NCBI GenBank assembly: GCA_022059125.1
Contig: JAEUWY010000005.1
Location: 2,356,001-2,420,000, forward strand
Length of the DNA: 64,000 nt
Direction: 5' to 3'
Source: Corynespora cassiicola
Taxonomy: Eukaryota; Ascomycota; Dothideomycetes; Pleosporales; Corynesporascaceae
The notes under the pieces were generated by a model. It saw only the letters and a list, made by a program, of their open reading frames with translations. It had not been told where the DNA came from and ran no database searches. The position numbers and the translations under genes are program-made. Shown here piece by piece: positions 21,571-32,847 of the stretch; positions within the stretch are counted from its first letter, which is position 1, and each line of letters begins with the position of its first letter.

Positions 21571-23397
21571 ATGCAAAATGCCCGACCCGGTGATGTACCC
21601 AACCGGCTATTTTCCGCTGAGGCCAAGAGCTTTAGCGAATTGCCTAGTGCGGACTATAGCAAGTCTTTGTACGTACACATTCCAAGAACGGTTTCCGATC
21701 GGATGTCTTTGTTCAAAAACGATGTTATCTGGACAAAGGTTTCCCAGACTACAACGAAGAAACATTCAATACCATTTCGCACACTCAATCTAGAAAGACT
21801 GTTTGGCCGCTACATACGAGACGTAATGGCACGAATCAAGAAAGCCACTCAAAAAAGCAAGGAAACAGCGAAAAAATCGACAAGGCAGAACAATAATGGA
21901 GTTCAGACCGGAGATAGAGACAATATCGAAGATCCAGGTCCAACATACAACCACTCTTCTCTCCCGCACGAGGATTTCGAGAATTCAACCACTTATGCTT
22001 CTCTTCGAATACCATTTCGGAACCAGAACAAGGTCATCAGGCTGGTCTACCTTAGGAACGTTCTTGCAGAAGCAAAAGGGCGTGTGAAGAGGGTCAAGGC
22101 AACTGCGGACTATGAAGATTTCCTATTTTATCAGAGCACAGCCCGAAGGTTCAATCAAAAGTTGTTAGGAAGAAAAGACGAACAACATGGAGAAGTTGTA
22201 ACGCGGAAGCGACAACCTCTCTGGTTGAACATGGAGGAGAAAAAGGCCGAAGGAAAGGATCTTGTAAAGAGGTTTGTAGCAGTGAAGGCAGGGGTTGGCA
22301 TGGCCACGAGCAGCCGAATACGGCAGGTAAGGCATGATCAACTACATTGGTGCACTCCAGTTCCTAGGAGAAGCGCGGTCGGGCTGGGTCTTCCAGAGCC
22401 CGAATATCTGAACGCTTTGGTATTAGTCATTGAACAGAAAGCATTGGAGCAAAGACGAAAACAAGTCGAGGATAAGAGAGGAATCACCCATGATTACGAT
22501 GGGCGTCTCATGTGGAACAGTCATTCAGAAAGAAGAACAGTGGAAAATGCAGAAGTCGAGGACCTCATTCGAAGTGACGACATCCTAGCCAATGCTCTAA
22601 AGCGTACACGACAGGTTTCCGGGTTGCATGTTTCCGCGGTCGAGCGTCAGGATGACTGGCCGACATCATACGATCGTCTTGGCATTGCAAGACAAAACTA
22701 CATCGTTCGCATGCCTGCGAGGCAATGGGAAATCGAGGATGAACCTTTAAACGCGCGCCATGAAAGGGATGCTGCAGCCTACCGCGCCATCTCCCATACC
22801 TACGAGACCACGGCATCGATAACCGAAGCAACCGAAGGAAGACGAGAGTGGCACGTGCATGGAGCTATCAGGCCTTCATCGCCGGTAGATTCCCCTCCAC
22901 ATTCTCCAATCTACGACGAAGACCAAGGAAAGAGAAGTGAGGAAGGAAGCCCAGAGGCTCGCGAAGGGCGAATTAGTCGTCCAATTCCCGAAGATGTTTC
23001 TCCAGAACATCCTAGGTACCAAGAGTACCAAACGAAATTTACCGATCATTACGGTGTAAAACGTGAACAAGTCGGTGGCTTCCGTGTTCCGTATGAGCCA
23101 TTCAACCGAAGGACACTGCCACCTGACGAGCGATCGAAGTTTCCTAGAATCAACATGAAGGAGCTGGTGGACGATCAAGGACTTCTCAAGGAGCCAGCGC
23201 CCGAAGGAACATCGATGCAAATACTCGAGGTGGCGGCCGGGAACATGATTGATCCTCCCATCTCGGGAGTCCTCGGACGGCAAAATTTACAGGACCTCGA
23301 TTCCAGTCCCGACTTTCTGGGGAATGGAGATGTAGAGAATGGTGGCGATGATTCGGACGGTGGCGACTTATTCCGGTCAAGCTATTTAAGGGGTTAG
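21571..23397 (+). CDS. Unrecognised large charged protein
   Basis: A long uninterrupted frame of 608 codons from the ATG at 21571; the frame is open back to 21439, so the start is uncertain by 44 codons. The protein is rich in Arg, Lys and Glu, with a basic segment near residues 85-110 (ARIKKATQKSKETAKKSTR) that could be a nuclear localisation signal. There is an ordered-looking centre (about residues 150-400) and an acidic, Asp/Gly-rich C-terminus. No catalytic motif or membrane segment is visible. A frame this long without stops is unlikely by chance in this base composition, so I believe it is translated. Function unknown; probably lineage-specific. Confidence 0.6.
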   Translation: MQNARPGDVPNRLFSAEAKSFSELPSADYSKSLYVHIPRTVSDRMSLFKNDVIWTKVSQTTTKKHSIPFRTLNLERLFGRYIRDVMARIKKATQKSKETAKKSTRQNNNGVQTGDRDNIEDPGPTYNHSSLPHEDFENSTTYASLRIPFRNQNKVIRLVYLRNVLAEAKGRVKRVKATADYEDFLFYQSTARRFNQKLLGRKDEQHGEVVTRKRQPLWLNMEEKKAEGKDLVKRFVAVKAGVGMATSSRIRQVRHDQLHWCTPVPRRSAVGLGLPEPEYLNALVLVIEQKALEQRRKQVEDKRGITHDYDGRLMWNSHSERRTVENAEVEDLIRSDDILANALKRTRQVSGLHVSAVERQDDWPTSYDRLGIARQNYIVRMPARQWEIEDEPLNARHERDAAAYRAISHTYETTASITEATEGRREWHVHGAIRPSSPVDSPPHSPIYDEDQGKRSEEGSPEAREGRISRPIPEDVSPEHPRYQEYQTKFTDHYGVKREQVGGFRVPYEPFNRRTLPPDERSKFPRINMKELVDDQGLLKEPAPEGTSMQILEVAAGNMIDPPISGVLGRQNLQDLDSSPDFLGNGDVENGGDDSDGGDLFRSSYLRG

Positions 23398-24077
23398 ATT
23401 ATATTTCGGATGATGATTGTTCCGATCCGAGCAAGGAGTAGAACTGGACTGCTGGAAGCACCGAGATTCAGCTGGTCCTGATTCAAACGATGCGCACAGC
23501 ATGCCTACGGGTTCTCTCCAAGCGCGAGAGACAAAATGCAAGCCAAGCCACAGATGAGCGCTATAGGTACTGGATATCAGAGCGCACAGCCTTACTGATG
23601 AGGAAAGGTGGTTTTTTAAGCGAGGCATGGTGGATTGTGAGTTAGCAAGAGCGTCGTTGGCGCTTGTGTTGTAATTACTTTTGTTTTTGGAGAACCATGC
23701 AGTCAAGTTACGTTTTGGATGATATCCACGACCGTTTCCTGCCAAGATCCAATCAAAAATGAGGTGCGTTGATCGGCTGAATTTAGGTTGCATGGCGCGA
23801 GCCTCAGCCCTTTCGCGGACGCCACTCTCCAACATAGCCACGTTGACATAAGCACACCTCCCCAAATATAATCCCGGCTGAGAAGCATCTCAAATGAGAC
23901 AATGGCGTTTCAGATATATTAAGGCACCGACTGCGGGGACGCCACAGATCGCACGTGGAGGAACCGTAAGCAGCATGACGCTGTATGACGAACAAAAACA
24001 AAGTTATGGAACCGTCATCCTCCCCGGAGTAAGAACCTAAATGCCATGTCTTGAGCCGTTTTCCCATGAACGAATTT
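23398..24077. other. Intergenic region between convergent genes
   Basis: Minus-strand frames at 23386-23865 and 23804-24142 have no protein-like motifs and are not called. Confidence 0.4.
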
Positions 24078-24291
24078 GGTTCTGAAGGTGTTCTTACAAA
24101 TTCGCAGGGTGAAAAAAGAAAAGAAGAGGCTGGTGTATGCAAATAGATTATAAATATACAGTAGAATACATTTGATTCGATTTAGGTTCTGAAGGTGTTC
24201 TTACAAATTCGCAGGGTGAAAAAAGAAAAGAAGAGGCTGGTGTATGCAAATAGATTATAAATATACAGTAGAATACATTTGATTCGATTTA
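24078..24291. repeat. Perfect 107-bp tandem duplication
   Basis: Bases 24078-24184 and 24185-24291 are identical by eye along the full unit (start GGTTCTGAAGG, end GATTCGATTTA). The copies lie head to tail, about 110 bp beyond the stop codon of the minus-strand gene at 24402, so probably in its 3' UTR. Absence of any mismatch indicates a recent duplication or an assembly duplication. Confidence 0.9.
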
Positions 24292-24401
24292 CACTTACAT
24301 GATTACAACAAAGAGTCAAATCTATATTAGGAAAGTCGTCAACTGCCAAATCCAGCTCGGCTGCATCAGCGAAAGAAATGTGAGCTCCCAGAAAATGCTG
24401 T

Positions 24402-26036
24402 CTAGCATGTCGGGTCCTGCATCTCGTCTTGAGCAAATGGAGCATTCAGTATCAGGGGATCCCTCTCGATGGATTCCCTCAACTCGAAATCACTGTGTTC
24501 TGAGAGAGGTGAGCTGGGTATCAGTTGGTCAGTCCCCCAGGGAAGACCTGCCGTGTTCATGGCTTGACGAGCGCTTGCTTCACTGAGCTGTCGGCTCGGG
24601 CGTGGGACAGCCCGCATGACGCTGGGCCTAGATGCGACCGAGCTGCGTCGGCCGCTGGAAGCAGCACTAAGAGTGCGGACTCCACTAGAGGTTGAGCGAA
24701 CAGTTGGCGATGGACTGTAGAAGCCAGCGAGGTTGAGGAGCTCTTCATCCTCGTCGCTCAGTTTGAGCGGCTGGCCGACGTCCATATTTCCCGCCTCGGA
24801 TCTCTTCCTCTTCTTCTGGCTCGATTTTGGAAAGTCGGCTTCGTAGTCACTGTCACATTCGCCGCCCTTCTGCTTCGGCCTAGGGCCAAAGCGACCGATG
24901 ATGGAATCATCGCCAACTTTCTTCACCTTGCCATCCGCCTTTGCCATCTCCTTTTCGGCCTGCATGACAGCCTTTCCTTCGGTGGATTGGTCGAACTTGT
25001 AGCGCAAATTTGTGGGATACTCACCCGCATCGTAGAGCTTCTTGTACGAGAGGTACTCGTACCTAACGCTCTCGATGGTGCGTCCTGTATGAAAATAATC
25101 CCACCTAAAAGCGGTCGGCTGAGCGAAATCGCCTTTGAACCTATAGTTGAAGCGCTCAGTCCATTCGGTGATGGATGCATCGGGAAATTCGGAGCACAAT
25201 GAAGCCAAGTAGCGACGCTCGTGCACAGTAAAAGGCGGGTCCAAGACGATGCGGTTGAGTGCTTGCGCACGACGATCATTTAGAGCTTTGATGGCCGCCT
25301 CGTTAGTCCAATCAATGGGAATTCCCGCTTCATAGTAATATATTATCGGCCACCGCCTCGGTGTCGGATCGTGCTTGCTTCTAGGGCGCATGTCTATCAG
25401 CTTCAGAACTAGATGGTCTTGCTGATCGATCAGGGCGGCATCATCGGGACGAGACGCTGCGTATGGGCCGACAGAGGCGATAAAACGGCTACCCTTCTTG
25501 AAGCGATGGCCGCGGTCTTCCCAGAGCGGAGAGTTTGTAGCGGCGTCGCTAGTGCGCGCCGAGGGGGAGTTGGGATGTGGCTGCGGGCCGTCTGGGCCAG
25601 GGAACGGCTTCCTACCCCAAGCTTCATTGTAGGGGGGCGGCACCATGCTGGGCTTTGGGTTGGTGTTGCTCCACGGCAAGAACAGTTGGGCTATGGCCGA
25701 ATCCGCATTCTTCCTCTTCTTCTTTTTGCCGGGTGCGGCGGCAGCCGCGCCATGCTTTGCCGAAGAGCCCTCTTTGGTCAATTTTGCGTGGTCACTTGCT
25801 CCTGTCGCCGAGCTCGGCTCGCCAGACGAATGCTTGCGCTTGAGAGCATCTTCTTGGCTCGCAGCTGTAGTGACAAACGAGGCCGGGGAGCTTGCATCGC
25901 TGACGGGAGAACCGTGCACAGCAGGCTCTGTCTTTGCTTTCTTGTCGCTAGGCAGGCTGTCAAGCGAGGGCGTCGAAGCGCCCCGCTTCTTGGGTGGTGC
26001 AGGCATGCTGGGGGTGGATCGCGATAGTCCAGGCAT
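24402..26036 (-). CDS. Conserved-looking fungal protein of unknown function with nuclear signals
   Basis: Single exon, 544 aa from the ATG at 26036. Layout: a disordered N-terminus (residues 1-165) with basic clusters PPKKRG and GKKKKRK that look like nuclear localisation signals; an ordered middle (about 170-350) containing RRWPIIYYYEAGIPIDWTNEAA and a helical part FTVHERRYLASLCSEFPDASITEWTERFNYRFKGDF (quoted in pieces here: FTVHERRYLASLC, then ITEWTERFNYRF), which reads like a SANT/Myb-type helix bundle; then a basic KSSQKKRKRSE cluster and a Ser-rich tail. Nuclear or chromatin-associated function is inference. It is convergent with the gene ending at 23397. Confidence 0.75.
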   Translation of the reverse strand: MPGLSRSTPSMPAPPKKRGASTPSLDSLPSDKKAKTEPAVHGSPVSDASSPASFVTTAASQEDALKRKHSSGEPSSATGASDHAKLTKEGSSAKHGAAAAAPGKKKKRKNADSAIAQLFLPWSNTNPKPSMVPPPYNEAWGRKPFPGPDGPQPHPNSPSARTSDAATNSPLWEDRGHRFKKGSRFIASVGPYAASRPDDAALIDQQDHLVLKLIDMRPRSKHDPTPRRWPIIYYYEAGIPIDWTNEAAIKALNDRRAQALNRIVLDPPFTVHERRYLASLCSEFPDASITEWTERFNYRFKGDFAQPTAFRWDYFHTGRTIESVRYEYLSYKKLYDAGEYPTNLRYKFDQSTEGKAVMQAEKEMAKADGKVKKVGDDSIIGRFGPRPKQKGGECDSDYEADFPKSSQKKRKRSEAGNMDVGQPLKLSDEDEELLNLAGFYSPSPTVRSTSSGVRTLSAASSGRRSSVASRPSVMRAVPRPSRQLSEASARQAMNTAGLPWGTDQLIPSSPLSEHSDFELRESIERDPLILNAPFAQDEMQDPTC

Positions 26037-27738
26037 CGCAAAAAGGTGTCAGGTTGGAGTTGCACAGCACAAACTGCCACGGTCGGATTAGGTGTCAGGA
26101 AGGGGATGGAGGGAAATGTTTCAACTTGAGCGAGTGTTCTATCTACGCAGTTCTTGCAACTCGAGTGAATGCGCGTTCTCAGACTGCCCTCCATGTGAAC
26201 AAAATGGCAGTGAAGGCACATCCACCACCTGATGGCACAACTCATTTTGATCATTGTAGAACAATACAAGAGTCATAGGCCCCGGAGTTGTCAAGCGTCT
26301 TAATCCGGTAACAAAGCTTGGAGAATCGAACCGGTATGGAGCGCGTCATCCAAACACAAAGGACAGGCAGCGTAGACAAAGAGATCCGCCCAAACGGTGC
26401 GTAGGGAGCGTTGCAGCGTTGCAGCAGTTGCACGACAGGTTGCCGCCCCGACAAAAACCGAGGGACAGAATCGAGTCGAATCCTGCAGGGCTGCAGCCAG
26501 AAAGGCCCGGTCATTCGCTTCCTCCGATCTGTCCAGACGTTGCTCGTTCAGCTCGCTGGATCAGGACAAGCCGAGCATGGATCGGACTCAGCTCAGGATC
26601 ATTCGACGAGGACACCAGTACCGGCGCGGGATCCGACTTCACCCCTCAGGTATCCACCTATTTTCCAATATTTCGTATGCTGTTGAATCGGACCTTCACC
26701 CCAAAGCATACACTGGCGGCAGGACAAGCATGTACCGTAAGCGCCATCGGTGAGGCGGACACGCCCCGCGGAACAAGCGAGCCACAGGCGGGGACCGTGG
26801 CCAAGGCAGGTTGCGTGCACGCCTTCGAGCCAGCAGCGCACCCGGAAACGAGCGGCCGCTGCCAAAGTGCCCCTCAACGCGTTGACGCAGTCGCGCCACA
26901 ACGTGCGGAGGCAAGACGCGTTCCAGTCTCGGCTCAAAACAAGCCGGTGTTTCCAGGTCCTCGGCACGGCCTATTCTTGGCGCACCCGCAATACCTCCAG
27001 CTCCGCCATTTCATCTCACCCAATGCCATCAGCAGTCCGGCCCAGACTTCATCCATCAATCACCTACAGCTCCATGCTCCATCCGCCGCCCTGTATAATC
27101 TCCGCTCAGCCTTTGTTGCAAGGCGCACCCACCATCGCGGGCAGCCTAACATGGCAGCGCCAACGACAACGCACTATGCTGACATCAGAAAAAAGCATGC
27201 ACCACCTGTCATGCCTCTAGTGCCAGAAAGTACCGGCACTATTTTCCCCTTGGTATAGGCCTGATGCACATCACAGTTGGCAGCCGTCAAGCCCAGCTCA
27301 GCACAACGCCTAGCGCTGACGGGCCGCCCGGTTTCGCCCAAGTTCGAACAACGCGGTTTGATGGTGCGAGATAATGATTTGCTTTGCTTTTCCTCTTCCG
27401 GCTTTACCGTCTAATGCGCCTCAGTTGCATGGCTGATTTCGCCGCAATCTTATGGATTGGCCCGTCAGTTTCCATGAGTCGTTGGCGACCCCCACAGCCC
27501 ATGCGCATGTACTATTTTGGAATACTGCCCTGATGAGCATTAGCACATACAGATTATACGAGCAAGTCTCGAAATTTGGTCAGGCTGAAGGATGACGAGA
27601 CAGCATACTTAACAAGGCTGCTATGGCCTCTACAATGCCTTCTACGAGCATCACTTCACTCATTGCGGGCAATTTCTTAGGCCCTCTGTTTCCTACCTTT
27701 CATGTACTCTTTGTAACACATCGATACCCTAATTGAAG
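26037..27738. other. GC-rich intergenic region upstream of the oxidase
   Basis: Contains overlapping long open frames on both strands (the longest is 279 codons at 26419-27258), as expected of GC-rich non-coding DNA. No domain, signal or splice structure supports any of them. It probably holds the promoters of the gene at 24402-26036 (left) and of the multicopper oxidase (right). Confidence 0.5.
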
Positions 27739-29603
27739 ATGATTAGACCACTCGTCCTCTTTTTATCGCTCGCTACATATGCGTTGGCTACCACTTGCCA
27801 CTTCGACCTCGAGCTGACATGGGGGAGGGGTTCTCCAGATGGCTTCGAGCGTGATATGATCTACATCAATGGCCAGTTTCCTGGCCCACTGTTGGAGATC
27901 CAGCAAGGTGATTGGGTCGAGATCACGGTAGTGAACAAGATGCCTTTCAACACCACAATCCATGCCCATGGTAAGTGCAGCGCAGCCCAGTCGATGCACG
28001 TCAGGCCGCTTACAGTGCTTCAGGCATTGAACAGATCAATACCCCTTGGGCTGATGGTGTTCCCGGACTTACCCAGAGACCGATCCAGCCTGGTGATAGC
28101 TTCACTTACAAATGGCACGCTGGCCATTACGGAAGCTACTTCTACCATGCACACAGCAGGGGACAAATCGACGATGGCTGTTATGGACCGATGATTATCA
28201 AACCAAGTCCGAGCGTCGAGAAGCCTTTTGCCAAGATAGATGCCGATATCCACGCCCTTAAGCATGCAGAGTCAAAGTCTAGACCTCTCTTGCTCGGAGA
28301 CTGGCGTCACACCACTTCGGACCGAACGTGGGAGTTGCAGGTTGCGTCCGGCCTCGAAAGCGCCATCTGCATGGACTCACTTCTAGTCAACGGCAAGGGT
28401 GCTGTGAGTTGCTGGTCGCGGGAAGACATTGATAGGTTCACCAATCCTGGCATCGCGCCTCTGCTAGAGCAAAACGGCCTAGAGATGACGAACAAGGGAT
28501 GCTTGCCTCCGGAGATGTTTGAAGCGCTTCTTCCAGCTGGTGCGACTGTTGACATCGATGCTCTTCCGGCCGAGGTATTCTATGTGTGCACACCTACCCA
28601 GGGCTCTCGGGAAGTCATCAAGGTGTCAAGCCACGACAAGTGGTTGGCTCTTGACATCATTTCCACGGCAGGCATCGACACATTCTCTTTCAGCATTGAT
28701 GAACACCCCATGTATGTGTACGCTGTCGATGGCCACTACATAGAGCCATTGAAGGTCGACGTCCTTACCGTAGCCAATGGTGATCGCTACTCAGTCTTCA
28801 TCAAGCTGGACAAGACTGCCAAGAATTATGGCGTTCGAGTCGCCTCAGTTGCGCTTGCGCAGCTCATTGATACGACGGCCGTTCTCTCATATGATGGTGG
28901 TTACAGCGGAGGACACAGTCCCTACAGTAACAACTCTGATCCTCTCGCCATCTCCTCCATTCGATCCATCAACCAAGCTGGCGTTCCTACTTCGCCCAAC
29001 GTCACTGTCTTTAACCAGGCTCAGATGGTCTCATTCCCTCCGCAATTCCCTCAACCGGCTCCCGAAGTTGACCAAACTTTCATCATGACTCTTCAGACCA
29101 TTGGCAACTCGTATTCCTGGGCATTGAACAACACCCTTTTCAACCACGCAATTGACGACTCTAACCCGCCCCTCCTGTACCAAGATCCATCAACCAGCAA
29201 TCCTGGCGAGAACATTACCATCAGGACGAGGAACAACACTTGGGTCGACCTCATCTTCACTGTCCCCACGCTCAACCAGCCTCCTCATCCCATCCACAAG
29301 CATAGCAACAAGGGCTTCGTCATCGGTGCGGGCGAGGGCTCATTCAACTGGACTTCGGTCGCTGAAGCCGCAGCTGTGATTCCGCAAAATTTCAATTTAG
29401 CCACACCCGCGTACCGAGATGGTTTCGTTACGCCTCCTTCTGCCACAGGACCCACGTGGCTGGCCGTGCGGTATCATGTGGTCAATCCAGGAGCTTTCAT
29501 GCTGCATTGCCACATACAGAGTCACCTGAATGGTGGCATGGCCATGGTCATTCTTGATGGCGTGGATGAGTGGCCAGAGGTGCCGAATCATTACAAGAAC
29601 TAA
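27739..29603 (+). CDS. Secreted multicopper oxidase (laccase / Abr1-like)
   Basis: Two exons, 27739-27970 and 28024-29603 (intron gtaagt...cttcag), giving 603 aa. An N-terminal hydrophobic signal peptide (MIRPLVLFLSLATYALA) indicates secretion. All copper-ligand blocks are present: HAHG (split by the intron), FYHAHS, HPIHKH and HCHIQSHLNGGM. The first block has Ala where most laccases have Trp (HWHG). The residue at the axial position of the type-1 copper is Met (HLNGGM), as in ascorbate oxidases and low-potential oxidases. The stretch after FYHAHS (RGQIDDGCYGPMIIKPS) resembles the conidial-pigment oxidase Abr1 group of ascomycetes. Likely reaction: oxidation of phenols or related substrates with O2 reduced to water. 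The exact substrate is unknown, and no polyketide synthase is nearby. Confidence 0.92.
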
Positions 29604-30943
29604 TGTCTACTGCGTTCAGCGTGTTTTATCAAAACGTATATCCATGTCAGCATTTGTACTTAAATTCTAATACCTTTTTCGATATTCTACATTTGTGTGT
29701 TTATACATTGACGCTCGTTACGGCACTCTTGATGATTGTTTGCTCTGATCGCTTGTTGATCCTAACCCGAGCTTCTGGATGAAACCAGTCATATGGCAGG
29801 ATAAATGAACAAATATCGACAAAGCATTCGAGCTGTCCTTGCAGGACCAAGTTTCTCAACGCTCTATCACTCTGTTCCATCAATCTCCTTGGCCCGTCAC
29901 AAATCGCATCCATCTAGATGGCCTTGCAAAACCTCGTCCATCGCATCCAAGCATTGGTGGATCTTTACTACTCGCTCCGGCGACAAGTTTCCCCCGTGTG
30001 TTCTGCATTCCAGACGCTTGAGGCGATTCAAAATTGCCATCTTCGCTTCATGTTGATTGAATTTGGCCTTTCCTTTGCCTTCCATGTGATTGAACCTAGA
30101 TATTAATCAGGGAACATAATTTTTCTCAACATGGCGACAACAGAACATGTGCATACCTGTCGCTGAACCAACTGCGCACCTTTCCGTTATGAGGGGGCGA
30201 CACTTTTGGATCGGGCCGTTTTTCAGTGGGGTTAGTAGGCTGCTCAGAACCCGGTCTTTGGCAGAGTGTCGATACGAGTTGGAAGTGGGTGTCTAGCCTC
30301 ATATTGGAAATGCCGCGATAGTCAGGTTTGTATAGACGGTTACTCTTCTAGCATTAGACTTTGTTACCTCGTCGAATATTGATTTCGCAGATGGAAAAAT
30401 GCCATGGTTGAAGGTTTCCTGTGGTCTCCAGCACTTGACCACTGCTACTAGAGCACTGTGTGTAGATATATATTAACGTCAAATCTCTCAGGAGACCTCC
30501 CATTTCGGTATCGCGAGTGTAAAGTCCAGACGTTCGACCACCTCATCCCCACGTGATTCTCACGCCAACGACCCGGAAGCCCGCACCCGATCCATCCCTG
30601 CTTCACCTCGGCTGAGCGCCGAAACCGCCCGACACAGCCCTCCACCATGAGCATCCTTATCGTCATCGTTTGCTATATATTGGCTAAGCCGTCCCCACCA
30701 TGGACGCCCATCGGACGCTTTCTTCCGCCTTCTTTCTCGGTTACAAATCGCCCAATCGCATTTTCGGTTTTGCTGGGGGCCGCCTCTACTTAAGTGCTGC
30801 CATGCCTACGCCGCCGTTTTCGCAAGATCGCCGCGATTGGCTCGAAGAGGTCTTTGGGTGCCTGATCAAGAGAAACGACAGCAAAGCACTCAAGCGGCAG
30901 AGACCACGCAAGGAAATTGGGAAACTGGACCCCGAAGTTCAAT
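29604..30943. other. Intergenic region, possible small minus-strand gene
   Basis: Minus-strand frames at 30085-29897 and 29913-29701 have some protein character (helical pattern ERVVKIHQCLDAMDEVLQGHL; then ALRNLVLQGQLECFVDIC) and could be joined by a 58-nt intron ending CATCTAG. No family recognised, so I do not call it as a gene. The right end contains the promoter of the oxidoreductase. Confidence 0.35.
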
Positions 30944-32172
30944 ATGGCAGGGCTTCCAAAGACGATAAGGCAATGGGTGACAAGGCAAGACGGGCTTGAT
31001 AAGTTGAGCATCCAGGAGGCGGAACTTCCGACTCCGGGAGAGGATGAAGTGCTCGTGGAGATTCATACTGTAAGCTTGAACTTTAGGGATACCGAAGGTG
31101 GGTTCCTCTGATTTTTCCGCCATTCCTCCGAAAAAAAAACAAATGGACTTGATTTGTTTTTTTCTTCATCATGGTCCCTGAGGCGGTGTTCGGATGAAAG
31201 GAGCTAACCCGAAATGTAGTTGCTATGGGGTTGTACAACCACCACAAATCGGTCGCACAGCAGCCATCGCTCGTTCCCTGCAGCGACATGTGTGGCGTCG
31301 TCGTTGCCGTTGGTCCTCAGTCGAACAACACGGCTGATCCCTACAAGAACCCCGCGTTCCGGGTCAAGGAGGGCGATCGGGTGATCAGCACCTTTGCGCC
31401 CACCCATCTTAGCGGCCAGATCAAAGCTTCGGATATTGGGAACGGCCTCGGAGGCCCCGCTCCCGGTGTTCTGACCCAGTATCGCGTCTTCCCTACCTTT
31501 GGCATCGTCAAAATCCCCGACTACTTGACCGAGGAGGAGGCCGCTTGCCTGCCCATCGCTGCCATGACGGCTTGGATGAGCCTGAACTGCATGCGTCCAA
31601 GAGGCGAGATCGTCGGCAAGGGCGAAACGGTTCTCTGCCAGGGAACCGGCGGAGTCAGCATCTCGGGGCTGCAGATTGCTAGCGCGGCTGGCGCCGACGT
31701 TGTGATTACGAGCTCATCGGACGAGAAGCTGAAGCGCGCGGTCCAGCTTGGCGCGAAGCACACTGTCAACTACAGGACTTCTCCTGATTGGGATCAAGAG
31801 GTGCTCAAGCTCACCGAGTCTGAGGGCGCCGACATCATCTTTGAAGTTGGTGGCGCACAGACTCTCCGCAAGTCTTTTGAGAGCGTCAGGTTTGGTGGGC
31901 TGATTGCCTGCATTGGCTATCTGTCCGGCAAGCAAGACGAAGAAGGCGACAGGACCAACACAAACTTGCTGGCATTGCGGAGGAATGTTACGCTCAAGGG
32001 AATTGTGAACGGGCCAAGAGACCGGTTGGAGGAGATGCTCGAATTTTATGCCAGCAAACAGATCCGTCCCGTCGTGGATAAGGTCTTTGCTTTTGAGGAG
32101 GGCCGGACGGCTTTGCAATATCTGTTCAGCGGAGGACATTTTGGAAAGGTTGTGATCAAGGTCAAGGCTTGA
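30944..32172 (+). CDS. MDR-superfamily NAD(P)-dependent alcohol dehydrogenase / quinone reductase-like
   Basis: Exons 30944-31097 and 31220-32172 (intron gtgggt...tgtag, CTAAC branch site), 368 aa. The N-terminal GroES-like domain contains SLNFRD and CSDMCGVVVAVG. The Rossmann domain has the nucleotide loop GTGGVSISGLQIA followed by SSSDEKLKRAVQLGAKHTVNY. The usual catalytic-zinc Cys/His set is not evident, as in the zinc-free branch of the medium-chain dehydrogenase family. Probable role: NADPH-dependent reduction of a carbonyl or enone substrate; the substrate is not deducible. The alternative start at 30917 adds nine residues and is less likely. Confidence 0.88.
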
Positions 32173-32847
32173 GGCTGATAAAACAAGCTCGAATGATACA
32201 TGGATTGCGATGCACAAAATCATCTCTCAGTCCCATACATGTAGTTCTTCTTATCATTTTAGCCACCACAGCTTCCATCGTTTTCTGTAATTTCCAAGTA
32301 AATCTCTAGCGATTCACTCCACTTTGCTGCTCAGCAAGATGATTAATGTGAAGCAAAGGGCGATGAATATGGGCCCATTCTACGTGCTCAGTCGGCTCCC
32401 AAACTGGGATAAGAGCACAAGCAGCCTTTTTGCCGGTTTCGCCTCTCGCGAATTCATGTCGCAGGCCATTACGATATACGAAACCTCAACTTTGTGTTGC
32501 CATCGAATGTCAGTGTTGCTCGGGCGTTGGAGACTAGGAGATGCGAGCGCAGAGCTCGTACCCCGGGTCGAACATCAAGGCACGATGGATCGATTGACGG
32601 GCGGGAATCACACAGGAACAGCAAGGTGTCGGACGGAACAGGTATGATTGACTGATGAGGTGGAGGAGGATCGCTGTAAGAGCGGTCCAAGAGGGTCCTC
32701 CTTGCCTAGAGTTGATCCGTGCACCAAGAAGCCCCTGCATAACGCGGAGCCCTGCCAGCAGTTTCGGCACCAAGCCAGCGTAGATCGAACAGTCGAGCCT
32801 ATATGCAGCAGCGCGGCAGTGTAACCTGCCTGTCTGCAAGGCTCCAT
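32173..32847. other. Intergenic region between convergent genes
   Basis: Small frames on both strands without protein-like content; no feature called. Confidence 0.45.

Noticed and set aside
23386..23865. 159-codon minus-strand ORF
   Set aside because: Overlaps the end of the plus-strand gene by a few bases, no family-like motif; chance frame.
26280..26360. Possible tRNA T-arm (CCGGTTCGATTCTCC on the minus strand)
   Set aside because: The five bases flanking the TTCGATT loop cannot pair, and no other tRNA arms are found nearby.
26419..27258. 279-codon plus-strand open frame
   Set aside because: Pro/His/Arg/Ala/Ser-rich composition of translated GC-rich non-coding DNA, overlapped by equally long frames in other frames and strands, no domain or signal; likely chance.
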